64,000 nt of DNA from Halorubrum ezzemoulense DSM 17463 (GTDB taxonomy: Archaea > Halobacteriota > Halobacteria > Halobacteriales > Haloferacaceae): contig NZ_NEDJ01000006.1 of NCBI RefSeq assembly GCF_002114285.1, positions 1-64,000 on the forward strand, given 5' to 3'. Shown in pieces: positions 16,131-24,656 of the stretch. The notes under the pieces were generated by a model that was not told the origin of the DNA, did no database searches, and saw only the letters and a program-made list of their open reading frames with translations. Position numbers and translations under genes: made by a program. Position 1 is the stretch's first letter. Each line of letters opens with the position of its first letter.

Positions 16131-16438
16131 CCATTTACAAATAGAACTACGGTGGCGCGTGCCTCCGAGCGCCTGGAGGGCGCGAGGAGCGCGCGCGAGG
16201 GAGTCAGTCGCCCGGAGCAACGCGGAGGGCGACTGACGAGGCTGGGGAGGTGTGAGGTGCGGTTGCTGTGCGGGGTGGGATTCAAATGGGCAGCCGAGAG
16301 ACGGGCACAGGCCACGCAAGCACCGAAAGGAGCGAGCAGCGCGAGCGACTGAGGGACACAGCGAGCGTGCGCCCGCCCCTCTGCTGGGGCTTTGGAGGCG
16401 GCCACCGCCGGTCGATTGTCAGTTGTTCATAAGCGAGC
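16131..16438 (+). repeat. Structured intergenic element, copy B
   Basis: Second full copy of the family, between the convergent ilvA and secreted-protein genes. After a TATA-like CATTTACAAATAG it shows GGCGCGTGCCTCCGAGC, then hairpin GCGCC-GGCGC (16169-16173 with 16179-16183), then GCGAGGAGC. A perfect 10-bp stem follows (16203-16212 with 16228-16237), then the core GAGGCTGGGGAGGTGTG and GGGATTCAAATGGGCAGCC. A long-range stem pairs 16291-16306 with 16371-16386 (13 of 16 positions). It closes with GGGGCTTTGGAGG and an end CATAAGCGAG at 16428-16437 resembling copy A's terminus. The second hairpin differs in sequence from copy A but stays fully paired. Confidence 0.8.
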
Positions 16439-16471
16439 AACTGGGAGTTCGGCTACGATAGCTCGCCCGAT

Positions 16472-17032
16472 TCACTCCGACGAGTCCGTCGAGTTGCTCC
16501 CAGAATCGGGAGCCGACACGCTGCCGCTCACGCTCGTCGACCCGCCGAGGAGCGAGGAGTCCGAGTCGCCGCGCAGCGTCGTGACCGTCTCGCCGTCCTG
16601 TTTCACGATCAGGGTCCACGGGTCGTCGGCCGCGGGAATCCGCACCGTGCCGTTGTAGCGGACGACGCCGGAACACGACCGCGGCGCCGCGTCCGTCTCC
16701 TCGGTCGGAACGTCGAGCACGTAGGCGGACTCGTTCACCCGCTCGAACGTCGGGCCGCCGATCGCGTGCGAGGGTCCCGGCAGCGAGACGTGTCTGGAGT
16801 ACGTGATCCCCGTGTTCTCGGCGCCGGCGACCACCGACGTCGAGCTGTTCGCCGAGAAGTCGTCGGGACAGCGGACCTCGTCGGTATCGAAGTGGAGCAG
16901 CGCCGGCGGATCGCTCGCCCCGCCGAGGAGGCCGCCGGGCCCTCCCGACACGGGGCCGGCGAGGGCGACGGCGCTACCGGTCACGAACAACGCGAGCGCA
17001 GCGGCGACGACGACCAGACCGCGTCTGTTCAT
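16472..17032 (-). CDS. Secreted or membrane-anchored haloarchaeal protein of unknown function
   Basis: 186-residue protein with a clear Sec-type N-terminal signal: basic NRRG, then a hydrophobic VVVAAALALFVTGSAVAL stretch, with likely cleavage near residue 26. The mature part is acidic and contains two cysteines, one around residue 54 and one around 119, that could form a disulfide. Several potential N-glycosylation sequons (for example NSS, NES, NGT) are visible. The tail after about 155 is Ser/Gly/Asp-rich and probably disordered. Start at ATG 17032; GTG 17035 is directly upstream. I recognise no family. Confidence 0.8.
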   Translation of the reverse strand: MNRRGLVVVAAALALFVTGSAVALAGPVSGGPGGLLGGASDPPALLHFDTDEVRCPDDFSANSSTSVVAGAENTGITYSRHVSLPGPSHAIGGPTFERVNESAYVLDVPTEETDAAPRSCSGVVRYNGTVRIPAADDPWTLIVKQDGETVTTLRGDSDSSLLGGSTSVSGSVSAPDSGSNSTDSSE

Positions 17033-17170
17033 CACGTTTCCAACGACGGGAGAGGCGGAGATAGTACCGCGTATAACTCAAAGAGGGGTTTGCGTCACCG
17101 ATCGCGTCACGGGTGTGGACGGAGCCGTCGAGACGACGAATCGAACGCGTCGGAACCGACGGACCGCGCT

Positions 17171-18241
17171 TCAGTCGTCCGCGGCCGCGGCGTCGAGCTC
17201 GCCTTCGTACAGCTCGCCGGCGCGCTCGCGCTCGGAGAGGTACTCGTCGGCGTCGAGCGCGGCCTTCACGCCCATCCCGCCGGCGGTGGCCGCCTGCTGG
17301 TAGTGGAAGTCGACCACGTCGCCCGCGCCGAAGAGCCCCTCGACGCCGGTCCGGGTCTGGCCGCCGCCGCGGCCGCCCTCGGTGAGCAGGTAGCCGTCGT
17401 CGTCGGTCTCGATACCGGTGCCTTCGAGGAAGTCGGTGTTCGGCGTGTGACCGATGGCGTAGAAGACGGCCCCCACGTCGAAGTCGTACTCGTCGACCGC
17501 GTCGGCGGTCGCGGGGTCGTCGAGCTTCTCCTTCGGGTGGCCGTCGGGGTGTTCGACGAGGGTCACGCGGTCGATGCCGTCCTCGGGGGTGCCGTGGATC
17601 TCGGTGAGCTCGGTGTTGAGGAGGAGCTCGATCTCGCCGTCTTCGACGGCGTCCATCGTGCGCTCGATCCACACGTCCTCGGCGCGGAACTCCTCGCGGC
17701 GGTGCGCGATGTACACCGTGTCCGCGAACTTCGTCAGGAAGTTCGCCTCCTCCATCGCGGCGTCGCCGCCGCCGACGACGAGCATGTCCTCGTCGCGGAA
17801 GAACGCGCCGTCGCAGGTCGCGCAGGTGGAGAGGCCGTAACCCATCAGCTCCTCCTCGCCGGGGACGCCGAGCGTCCGCGCGCTGGCGCCCGACGCCGCG
17901 ATGACGGCGTCGGCGGTGTACACGTCGCCGTCGGTGAGCGCGACGTGGAAGTGGCCCGCCGGCTCCTTCGAGACGTCCTCGATGACGCCGTTTCGGGTCT
18001 CGGCGCCGAACTTCTGCGCCTGCTCTTTCATGTCGTTGATCAGCCCCGGCCCGGAGATCCCCTCGGGGAAGCCGGGGTAGTTCTCCACGTCGGTCGTCAG
18101 CGTGAGCTGGCCGCCCGGCTGGTCGCCCTCGACGAGCAGCGGGTCGTTGTTCGAGCGCGCGGCGTATATGGCCGCGGAGAGACCCGAGATACCGGTGCCG
18201 GCGATGATGAGTCGGCGGTGTTCGACGATGTCGTCGGTCAT
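17171..18241 (-). CDS. trxB: Thioredoxin reductase
   Basis: 356-residue FAD/NAD(P)H-dependent pyridine nucleotide-disulfide oxidoreductase that reduces thioredoxin in the cytoplasm. It has the FAD Rossmann motif GTGISG (15-20), the redox-active CATC (Cys140, Cys143), and an NAD(P)H-binding GGGDAA near 157-162. The C-terminal FAD contact GLFGAGDV is near 310. The usual first motif GxGxxG is conserved. An insertion of acidic residues after about 250 is typical of haloarchaea. Start at ATG 18241; the in-frame upstream extension is arginine-rich and unlikely. A thioredoxin gene lies at 33132-33401. Confidence 0.93.
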   Translation of the reverse strand: MTDDIVEHRRLIIAGTGISGLSAAIYAARSNNDPLLVEGDQPGGQLTLTTDVENYPGFPEGISGPGLINDMKEQAQKFGAETRNGVIEDVSKEPAGHFHVALTDGDVYTADAVIAASGASARTLGVPGEEELMGYGLSTCATCDGAFFRDEDMLVVGGGDAAMEEANFLTKFADTVYIAHRREEFRAEDVWIERTMDAVEDGEIELLLNTELTEIHGTPEDGIDRVTLVEHPDGHPKEKLDDPATADAVDEYDFDVGAVFYAIGHTPNTDFLEGTGIETDDDGYLLTEGGRGGGQTRTGVEGLFGAGDVVDFHYQQAATAGGMGVKAALDADEYLSERERAGELYEGELDAAAADD

Positions 18242-18346
18242 TACCCACAGTTGGCCGCCGCGTCCTATGTACGTTGCGACCGTTGCGCGATTCCCGCACG
18301 ACCGCCCCGCCGATGCTGCCGCGGACTTGCCCGCCGGACCACCACC

Positions 18347-18401
18347 GACCCGCTCGACGAACTGCCGCGGACCCGCTCGACGAACTGCCGCGGACCCGCT
18401 C
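18347..18401. repeat. 23-bp tandem repeat (2.4 units) running into the methyltransferase stop
   Basis: The unit GACCCGCTCGACGAACTGCC followed by GCG occurs at 18347-18369 and again exactly at 18370-18392, with a partial third unit to 18401. The array touches the methyltransferase stop codon at 18400-18402. Exact identity implies a recent slippage-type duplication. No function is apparent. Confidence 0.85.
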
Positions 18402-19122
18402 ACCGCACCGCGACGAACACGCTCCGGTCGTCGCCGGGGCCGTACCCCGAGGACACGTCAACGTCGTCGAACCCGGCATCTGCGAGCGCGTCGCCGATCC
18501 GCTCGTCGGCGAACGGCGTCATCCGGCGCCGGCCGGTGAACGGGTCGCCGTCGGGGGTGAACGTCACCGCGCGCCAGTCGAGCCGGCCGTCGTCGGTCGC
18601 GACGTGGTGCGCGACGCGGACGTACCGGAGTTCCCCATTTGCGTCGTGGCCAACGTCGAGACCCGGGGAGTTCCCGTCGGACGGCAGCGGGGAATTGTCG
18701 AAGACGAGGACGCCGCCGGGCCGGAGTCGGTCCCGGAGCGCGGCGAGCGCGGGGTCGAGGTCGCCGGGCCCGAGGTGGTTCACGACGCCGCGGATGGCGA
18801 CGGCGGCGTCGAACGGTTCGGTGTCGTGCAGGTCCGGCTCCGGGAGCCCGGTCCGGTAGATCGAGACGGCGTCGGCGGGGCACTTCTCCCGCGCGACCGC
18901 GAGCATCCCCTCGTGGACGTCGATCGCGGTCACGTCGACTCCGCGGGCCGCGAACCGGCGCGTGTGCTCGCCGGTTCCGCAGCCGACCTCCAGCAGACGC
19001 TCGGGGTCGACGCCGCGGTCGGCGAGCGCGTCGAACACGAAGCCGGCGTCGCGGTCGTAGTCCCACTCCGACTGGATCGCGTCGTACAGCCGCGGGCGCT
19101 CGTCGTAGAGGCCGTCGGACAT
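18400..19122 (-). CDS. Class I SAM-dependent methyltransferase
   Basis: 240-residue cytoplasmic methyltransferase with a Rossmann core. Motif I LLEVGCGTGEHT lies at about 43-54, an acidic residue ends beta-2 in TAIDVHEGML near 77, and motif II/III lies around FDAAVAIRGVVNHL. Substrate unknown; the closest general class is the ubiquinone/menaquinone-biosynthesis or small-molecule type (Methyltransf_11/25). ATG start at 19122. It is followed by thioredoxin reductase on the same strand with about 160 bases between, so a shared transcript is possible but not required. Confidence 0.9.
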   Translation of the reverse strand: MSDGLYDERPRLYDAIQSEWDYDRDAGFVFDALADRGVDPERLLEVGCGTGEHTRRFAARGVDVTAIDVHEGMLAVAREKCPADAVSIYRTGLPEPDLHDTEPFDAAVAIRGVVNHLGPGDLDPALAALRDRLRPGGVLVFDNSPLPSDGNSPGLDVGHDANGELRYVRVAHHVATDDGRLDWRAVTFTPDGDPFTGRRRMTPFADERIGDALADAGFDDVDVSSGYGPGDDRSVFVAVR

Positions 19123-19199
19123 GGCGGGAACAGGCGCTATCTCGGCGCCCGGTGATGAGTGTCTTACGCCGCCTCGGGACCGGTTCGCACGACGGCGCC

Positions 19200-20696
19200 T
19201 CAGTCCGTCGGGAACTCCGGCGGAAGCCCGGTCGGCTGCGCCGGCGCGTCGTCGAGGGCCTCGAAGAAGCGCCCGGCGACGAACTCCTCGACGACCTCGG
19301 GCAGCGACTCCGACTCGTCGACCGCGGAGAGGATGCCGAGCGGGACCTGCGCGCCAGCCATCGAGGCGTGGCCCCCGGCCGACCCCGCGGGATCGAGCGC
19401 GTCGCGCAGCAACTCGCCGGCGTCGACCTCGGCGCCGCGGGCGCGGGCAGAGCCGTAGATCACGCCGTCGGTGTAGCCGTAGACGAACGTCACTGTCACG
19501 TCCTCCAGGTCGAGAAGCCGATCGGCCGCCTGCGCGAGCGCGTCGCGGTCGGTTATCTCGCCGACGCAGGAGGCCGCGACCGACCCGCGCACGTCGCGGT
19601 TCTCGATGGCGGCCGCGAGGACGCGGAGCGTCTCCGGGCTCACGCTCGGGCTCTCGACGCGTTCGAGCGTCGACTCGTCGGCGTGCGCGAGCAGCGCGGC
19701 GGCCGCCTCGAAGTCGTCGGTCGCGGTCGCGCGGGTGAAGTCCTTCGTGTCGATCCGGATGCCGTACAGCAGCGACGTGGCGAGTTCCCGGTCCGGCGCG
19801 ATCCCGTACCGCGAGAGGTACTCGGCGATGAGCGTGCTCGTCGCACCGACGTCGGGCCGGATGTCGACGAACGATCCCGCGACCGGCCCCCGCGGCGGGT
19901 GGTGGTCGACGACCACGTCGACCGGGTGGCCCTCGGGGAGGCTGTCGTTGATCCCGGCGCGGGAGTGGTCGACCAGGGCGACGCCGCCGTACTCGTCGAG
20001 GTCCACCCCGTCGAACGACCGGAGCCCGATGTCGAGGAGGTTCACCAGCGCGCGGTTCTCCTGATGGGAGATGTCGCCGCCGTAGCAGGCGTCGGCGTCG
20101 ACGCCGATCGACTCCGCGATCCGCGCCAGCCCGAGCGCGCTGGCGATGGCGTCCGGGTCGGGGTTGTCGTGCGCGACGACCAACAGGGGCCCCGAGAACC
20201 CCCGGAGCGTCGCGAGCAGCCGGGCCGGCTTCTCGCCGTCGTCGGCATTGGCGCGCGAGAGGGCCGCCCCGGGGGAGGCGCCGCGACCGTCGGCGAGTCC
20301 GATCGCCTCGGAGACCCGATCGACGACCGCCTCGACGGGGTCGACCACGCGGTCGGCGACCGCCTCGACCGCCGCCCGCTGCTCCTCGGTCGGCGCCGTA
20401 CCGAGGTGCGCGACGATCATCGCGTCCGGGTACCTGTCCCGAGCGGCGCGCGCGGCGGCGACGTTGCGCTCGGGGTCGTCGCTCGCGACCAGCACGACCG
20501 CCGCCGAGTCCGGATACGTCGCGGGGTCGGAGGGGTCGGCCTCGACGGTGGCGACGTTGCGGTCGCGCAGCGTCGACACCCAGCCGGTGTCGTCCGTGAT
20601 CGCCACCAGGTCGTCGCGGTCGCCGCGCTCCTCGCGGGCGCGCTCGACGAGCGCGTTCCCGACCGCGCTACAGCCGAGCAGCAGGCGCCGGGTCAT
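19200..20696 (-). CDS. TrkA-N / DHH-family phosphoesterase (RecJ-like superfamily)
   Basis: 498-residue protein. It begins with a degenerate Rossmann, TrkA-N-like domain (1-130; GCSAVGNALVE). The DHH phosphoesterase domain has DNPDPD at 177-182, VDHS at about 242-245, and the hallmark DHH at 264-266. A DHHA1 domain with GGHASMAG lies near 450. DHH proteins hydrolyse oligonucleotide or cyclic dinucleotide phosphodiesters with Mn2+. Coupling to an NAD-binding-type domain suggests nucleotide sensing, but the true substrate is unknown. Start at ATG 20696, where the conserved MTRRLLLGCS begins. Confidence 0.92.
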   Translation of the reverse strand: MTRRLLLGCSAVGNALVERAREERGDRDDLVAITDDTGWVSTLRDRNVATVEADPSDPATYPDSAAVVLVASDDPERNVAAARAARDRYPDAMIVAHLGTAPTEEQRAAVEAVADRVVDPVEAVVDRVSEAIGLADGRGASPGAALSRANADDGEKPARLLATLRGFSGPLLVVAHDNPDPDAIASALGLARIAESIGVDADACYGGDISHQENRALVNLLDIGLRSFDGVDLDEYGGVALVDHSRAGINDSLPEGHPVDVVVDHHPPRGPVAGSFVDIRPDVGATSTLIAEYLSRYGIAPDRELATSLLYGIRIDTKDFTRATATDDFEAAAALLAHADESTLERVESPSVSPETLRVLAAAIENRDVRGSVAASCVGEITDRDALAQAADRLLDLEDVTVTFVYGYTDGVIYGSARARGAEVDAGELLRDALDPAGSAGGHASMAGAQVPLGILSAVDESESLPEVVEEFVAGRFFEALDDAPAQPTGLPPEFPTD

Positions 20697-20781
20697 ACCG
20701 GCGCGAGGGGATCGCGAGGCAAAACGCTGCCGTCGGCGCGGCGCGGGGCCGCTCCCGGGCCGAGCGGGCGCCGATGCCGAG

Positions 20782-23475
20782 TCACTCCGGGTCCTCCCCG
20801 GCGCGGAGCGCGCCGTTCGCCGCCGCGGCGACGTCGACCGCCGCGCGGTTCTCGGCCACGTCGTGGACCCGGACGATGTCGGCGCCGCGGTCGGCCGCAA
20901 GCGCGGTGCCGGCGACCGTCGCGTGCTCGCGGTCGTCGGCGTCGCGCCCGACCGCGCCGTACAGCGACTTGTGGGAGTGGCCGACGAGGACCGGGCAGCC
21001 GAGCGCCGCGAACTCGCCGCAGCGCGCGAGCAGCTCGAAGTCCTCCGCGGGCGACTTCCCGAAGCCGATTCCGGGGTCGACAATGACGCGGTCGCGGTCG
21101 ATGCCCGCCGTGTCGGCCAGCGCGAGGCGCTCGCGCAGCGCGTCGACGACCTCGCCGACCACGTCGTCGTACTCGGGGTCGGCGTCCGGGTCGACCGGCG
21201 CGTCGAGGCTGTGCATCACGATCACCGGGCAGTCGGCGTCGGCGACGACCGACCGCATCGCCGGGTCCTCCAGCCCCGTCACGTCGTTGATGATGTCCGC
21301 GCCCGCCTCCAGCGCCGCCCGGGCGACCGCCGGCTTGCGCGTGTCGACCGAGACGAGCACGTCCCCGGACCCGACCGCGGGCACCGACTGGATCGCCTCG
21401 ATCGTCGGGACGACGCGCTCGATCTCCTCGTCCGCCGGGACCGGGTCCGCGCCCGGACGGGTCGACTCGCCGCCGACGTCGACGATGTCGACCCCGGCGT
21501 CGACCATCCGCTCGACGCCCGCGACCGCGTCGTCGAGGTCGGCGTGGCGCCCCCCGTCGTGGAAGGAGTCCGGCGTGACGTTGAGCACGCCCATCACGGC
21601 GGTCCGGTCGCTCCACGGGAACTCCGGGGCGGGCTCGTCGCCCTCGGAGCTCCGACCGCCGTCCGGCGCCTCGATCCCGGCGGCCGCGGCGAGGTCGGCC
21701 GCCACACCCCCGAGCCCGCCGCCGTCGCTCGCGGCGAGCCGGTCGACGAGCGCGCGGAGCTCGGCGACCGTTCCCGCGACGGTGACGGGGACGTGCTCGC
21801 CGCCGGCCCCCCGGTCCTCGTTCGCGCCGAGCCCCCCGAGCGCCGCGTCGCCGCCGACGATCCGCGCCGCGGCCGCGACGCGCTCGGCCCGATCGCCTCG
21901 TAGCCGGAGCGTGAGGGTGCGGTGGTCGACGCCGTCCCGGTGCGCCGCGATCCCGTCTGGTTGAACGCCGGCCGTGTCGAGCGCGTGGGCCGCGCCGTCG
22001 ACGCCGCGGACCGTCCGCTCGCGGACCGTTCGCATCCGCGCCGCCCGGGCCTCGGCGACGGCGAACAGCGAGCCGACGAGCAGCACGCAGTCGCCCGCCT
22101 CGGCGCGGTCGACCGCCGCCGCGAGCGCGTCCGCCACGTCGTCGCCGGCGGTCACGCGGTCGACGCCGGCGGAGCGCAGCGCCGCCGCGAGGACCGCGGG
22201 GTCCTCGGCGCGGTCGATGGCGGGCCGGCAGGTGACCGCCGTCGCCGCGTCCGGGAGCGCCGCAGCCGTCTCGGCGTGGTCCTTGTCGTGCATCGCCGCG
22301 TACACGAGGTGGAGGTCGTCGTAGTCGTACTCGGCGAGCGTCGCGGCGAGCGTGCGGGCGGCCGCGGGGTTGTGCGCGCCGTCGAGGACGGTCAGCGGCG
22401 CGGTGTCGACCACCTCGAACCGGCCGGGCCACGTCGCCCGCGCGAGGCCGTCGCGCACGTCGCGGTCGTCGAGGTCGGTTCGCAACGCTGCCGCGGTCCG
22501 GTCCGCGAGCGCGACGGCGACGGCCGCGTTCGTCGCCTGATGGCGCCCGACGAGCGGGATTCGGTAGGTGCCCTCGCGCTCGCCGGCGAGCGCGACCTCG
22601 GCGTCGGTGGCGCTGACGCGACCCTCGTAGCTCGCCGCGAACGCCGGCGGGTCGTCGGGTTCGGCGTCGCTATCGGTGGGGTCGGCGCCCTCGTCGCGCT
22701 CGTTGGGTTCAGCGTCCTCGTCGCTATCGTCGGCTTCGGTGTCCTCGTCCCTATCGTCGGCTTCGGCGTCCTCGTCGCTATCATCGGGATCGGCCGCCTC
22801 CGACGCGCCGTCTCCGACCACTCGCGTCACCGGCGCGCCCGCCTCGCCGGCGACCTCGCGGACCACGTCGAGCGCCTCGCCCTCACAGGCGGTGACGAGC
22901 GGCGCGTCGGGGTGGGCGATCCGGGCCTTCGTCCGGGCGATCTCGGCGATCGTGTCGCCCAGCACGTCGGTGTGTTCGAGCGAGACGTTCGTCACGGCGG
23001 TCGCGACGGGGTCGACCGCGCTGGTCGCGTCGTACTCGCCGCCGAGGCCGACCTCCAGGACGGCCACGTCCACGTCGCGCCGCGCGAACTCGCCGACGGC
23101 CATCGCCGTGACGACCTCGAAGAAGGTGAGCGGCTCGCCGGCGGCCGCCCGGTCGATCAGCCACGGGCGCACCGCCTCGACGAAGTCGGCGATCGCCGAC
23201 TCGGTCATCTGCCGGCCGTCGACGCGGACCCGCTCGGCGAGCGCGGAGAGGTGCGGCGAGGTGTACAGCCCCACCGACAGCCCCGCCTCCCGGAGGACCG
23301 ACTCGGTCAGCCGCGCCGCGCTGCCCTTCCCGTTCGAGCCGGCGATCTGGACGAACGGAACGTCCGCCTGCGGGTCCCCGAGGTGCGCGAGCAGCGCCTC
23401 CACCCGATCCGTGCCGGGCTTGACCGAGAAGCGGCGGAGGTCGAAGAGGAACGCCGCCGCCTCGTGGTAGTGCAT
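20782..23475 (-). CDS. folCP: FolC-FolP fusion: folylpolyglutamate/dihydrofolate synthase fused to dihydropteroate synthase
   Basis: Bifunctional folate-pathway protein of 897 residues. The N-terminal Mur-ligase-like FolC domain has P-loop GSNGKGS at 46-52 and LEVGLGGEYDATS near 140. It would add glutamate to dihydropteroate or folate. The C-terminal FolP TIM barrel (about 620-890) has NVTPDSFHDGG and GGESTRPGA for joining pteridine and p-aminobenzoate. FolC-FolP fusion is known in haloarchaea. An acidic nine-residue repeat (DSDEDAEAD and variants, about five units) interrupts FolC near 228-275. ATG start at 23475, with a TATA-like sequence about 28 bases upstream. Confidence 0.94.
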   Translation of the reverse strand: MHYHEAAAFLFDLRRFSVKPGTDRVEALLAHLGDPQADVPFVQIAGSNGKGSAARLTESVLREAGLSVGLYTSPHLSALAERVRVDGRQMTESAIADFVEAVRPWLIDRAAAGEPLTFFEVVTAMAVGEFARRDVDVAVLEVGLGGEYDATSAVDPVATAVTNVSLEHTDVLGDTIAEIARTKARIAHPDAPLVTACEGEALDVVREVAGEAGAPVTRVVGDGASEAADPDDSDEDAEADDRDEDTEADDSDEDAEPNERDEGADPTDSDAEPDDPPAFAASYEGRVSATDAEVALAGEREGTYRIPLVGRHQATNAAVAVALADRTAAALRTDLDDRDVRDGLARATWPGRFEVVDTAPLTVLDGAHNPAAARTLAATLAEYDYDDLHLVYAAMHDKDHAETAAALPDAATAVTCRPAIDRAEDPAVLAAALRSAGVDRVTAGDDVADALAAAVDRAEAGDCVLLVGSLFAVAEARAARMRTVRERTVRGVDGAAHALDTAGVQPDGIAAHRDGVDHRTLTLRLRGDRAERVAAAARIVGGDAALGGLGANEDRGAGGEHVPVTVAGTVAELRALVDRLAASDGGGLGGVAADLAAAAGIEAPDGGRSSEGDEPAPEFPWSDRTAVMGVLNVTPDSFHDGGRHADLDDAVAGVERMVDAGVDIVDVGGESTRPGADPVPADEEIERVVPTIEAIQSVPAVGSGDVLVSVDTRKPAVARAALEAGADIINDVTGLEDPAMRSVVADADCPVIVMHSLDAPVDPDADPEYDDVVGEVVDALRERLALADTAGIDRDRVIVDPGIGFGKSPAEDFELLARCGEFAALGCPVLVGHSHKSLYGAVGRDADDREHATVAGTALAADRGADIVRVHDVAENRAAVDVAAAANGALRAGEDPE
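22652..22790. repeat. 27-bp tandem repeat encoding an acidic spacer in FolC
   Basis: About five imperfect 27-base units, each coding roughly DSDEDAEAD (variants DRDEDTEAD, DSDEDAEPN, ERDEGADPT). They add an acidic, probably disordered surface loop within the FolC domain. The period is a multiple of three, so the frame is kept. Confidence 0.85.
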
Positions 23476-23621
23476 GTCCCGTGAGTCGGCGGCGCGTCGC
23501 TTAGACGTAACGGACCTGACCGGGAGGGCGGGCGCGGTGACCACGACCGCGCCGGAGGGGCCGACACCCCTGCGTCGACCGAAAAGTAACCCTTACGCGC
23601 GCGGCGGCCGCAGTCGATCGC

Positions 23622-24656
23622 ATGGACGAGACAGCGACCGCCGACGCCGCCGCGGGAACGGCCGCCGACGGGGCCGCGGCCGACCCCGTCGTCGCCGGCG
23701 AGGGGGTCCGGAAGGAGTACGGCGAGGTCGTCGCGCTCGACGGGGTCGACCTCGACGTCGCGGCCGGCGAGGTGTTCGGGCTCATCGGACCGAACGGCGC
23801 CGGGAAGACGACGCTGGTGCGCGCGCTCACGGGGACCACCGAGGCCGAGGGCGACCTGCGCGTCTTCGGCGAGGCGCCGGCGGCGGTCGACCCGGCCCGG
23901 ATCGGGCTGCTGCCGCAGTCGTTCGACCCGCCCGCGCGGCTCACGGCCCGGGAGCTGGTCGACTACTACGGCGGGCTGTACGACGCGGCCCGCGACACCG
24001 AGTCCGTCCTCGACGACGTGGGGATGGCGGACGACGCCGACGCCTGGTACGAGACGCTCTCCGGGGGCCAGCAGCGGCGCACCTGCGTCGCGACCGCCGT
24101 CGTCAACGACCCCGACCTCCTCTTCCTCGACGAGCCGACGACGGGGATCGACCCGGCCGGCCGCCGGGCGATCCACCGCCTGATCGAGCGGCTCGCGGCC
24201 GGCGGGACGACCGTCTTCCTCACGAGCCACGCGATGGACGAGGTCGAGCGGCTCGCCGACCGGGTCGCGCTGCTCCGCGACGGGCGGGTCGTCGCGAGCG
24301 GAGCCCCCGACCGACTGGTCGCCGAGCACGGCGGCGCGCCCCGCCTCGACGCCGACACCGCGACGGCGACGGGCGAGGAGACCGTCGAGCGCGTCGCGGC
24401 CGGCGTCCGCGAGCGCCTCGGGGACGACCCGACCGTCGAGGCGACCGACGGCGGGCTCCGGGTGCGCGGCGTCCGCCCGGAGGCGATCGGGGACGCGGTC
24501 GACGCGGTCGACGCGGCCGGCGTCGCGTTCGACTCGCTCTCGTGGTCCGAGCCGTCGCTGGAGGACGTGTACCTGCGGCTCACCGGCGAGGAGTACGCGC
24601 GGCGGGGCGGCGCGGCGGAGGCGACCGAGGCCGTCACCGACGGAGGGGAGCGATGA
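23622..24656 (+). CDS. ABC transporter ATP-binding protein (ABC-2 exporter type)
   Basis: 344-residue ATPase subunit of an exporter, peripheral on the inner membrane face. It has Walker A GPNGAGKTT near residue 57, a Q-loop around LLPQSFDPP, signature LSGGQQRR, Walker B LLFLDEPTTGID and the switch histidine in SHAMDE. An additional C-terminal domain of about 100 residues is of the type seen in drug or lipid exporters. The start at 23622 opens with an Ala/Thr-rich acidic leader. The stop TGA overlaps the permease ATG by the ATGA pattern, so the two are translationally coupled. Substrate unknown. Confidence 0.94.
   Translation: MDETATADAAAGTAADGAAADPVVAGEGVRKEYGEVVALDGVDLDVAAGEVFGLIGPNGAGKTTLVRALTGTTEAEGDLRVFGEAPAAVDPARIGLLPQSFDPPARLTARELVDYYGGLYDAARDTESVLDDVGMADDADAWYETLSGGQQRRTCVATAVVNDPDLLFLDEPTTGIDPAGRRAIHRLIERLAAGGTTVFLTSHAMDEVERLADRVALLRDGRVVASGAPDRLVAEHGGAPRLDADTATATGEETVERVAAGVRERLGDDPTVEATDGGLRVRGVRPEAIGDAVDAVDAAGVAFDSLSWSEPSLEDVYLRLTGEEYARRGGAAEATEAVTDGGER

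Noticed and set aside
16276-16296. T-arm-like GGGATTCAAAT in the repeat core, suggesting a tRNA
   Set aside because: No matching acceptor stem, anticodon arm or CCA-proximal pairing can be formed around it; in copy A the equivalent is GGACTCAAAG. Kept as part of a structured element of unknown type.
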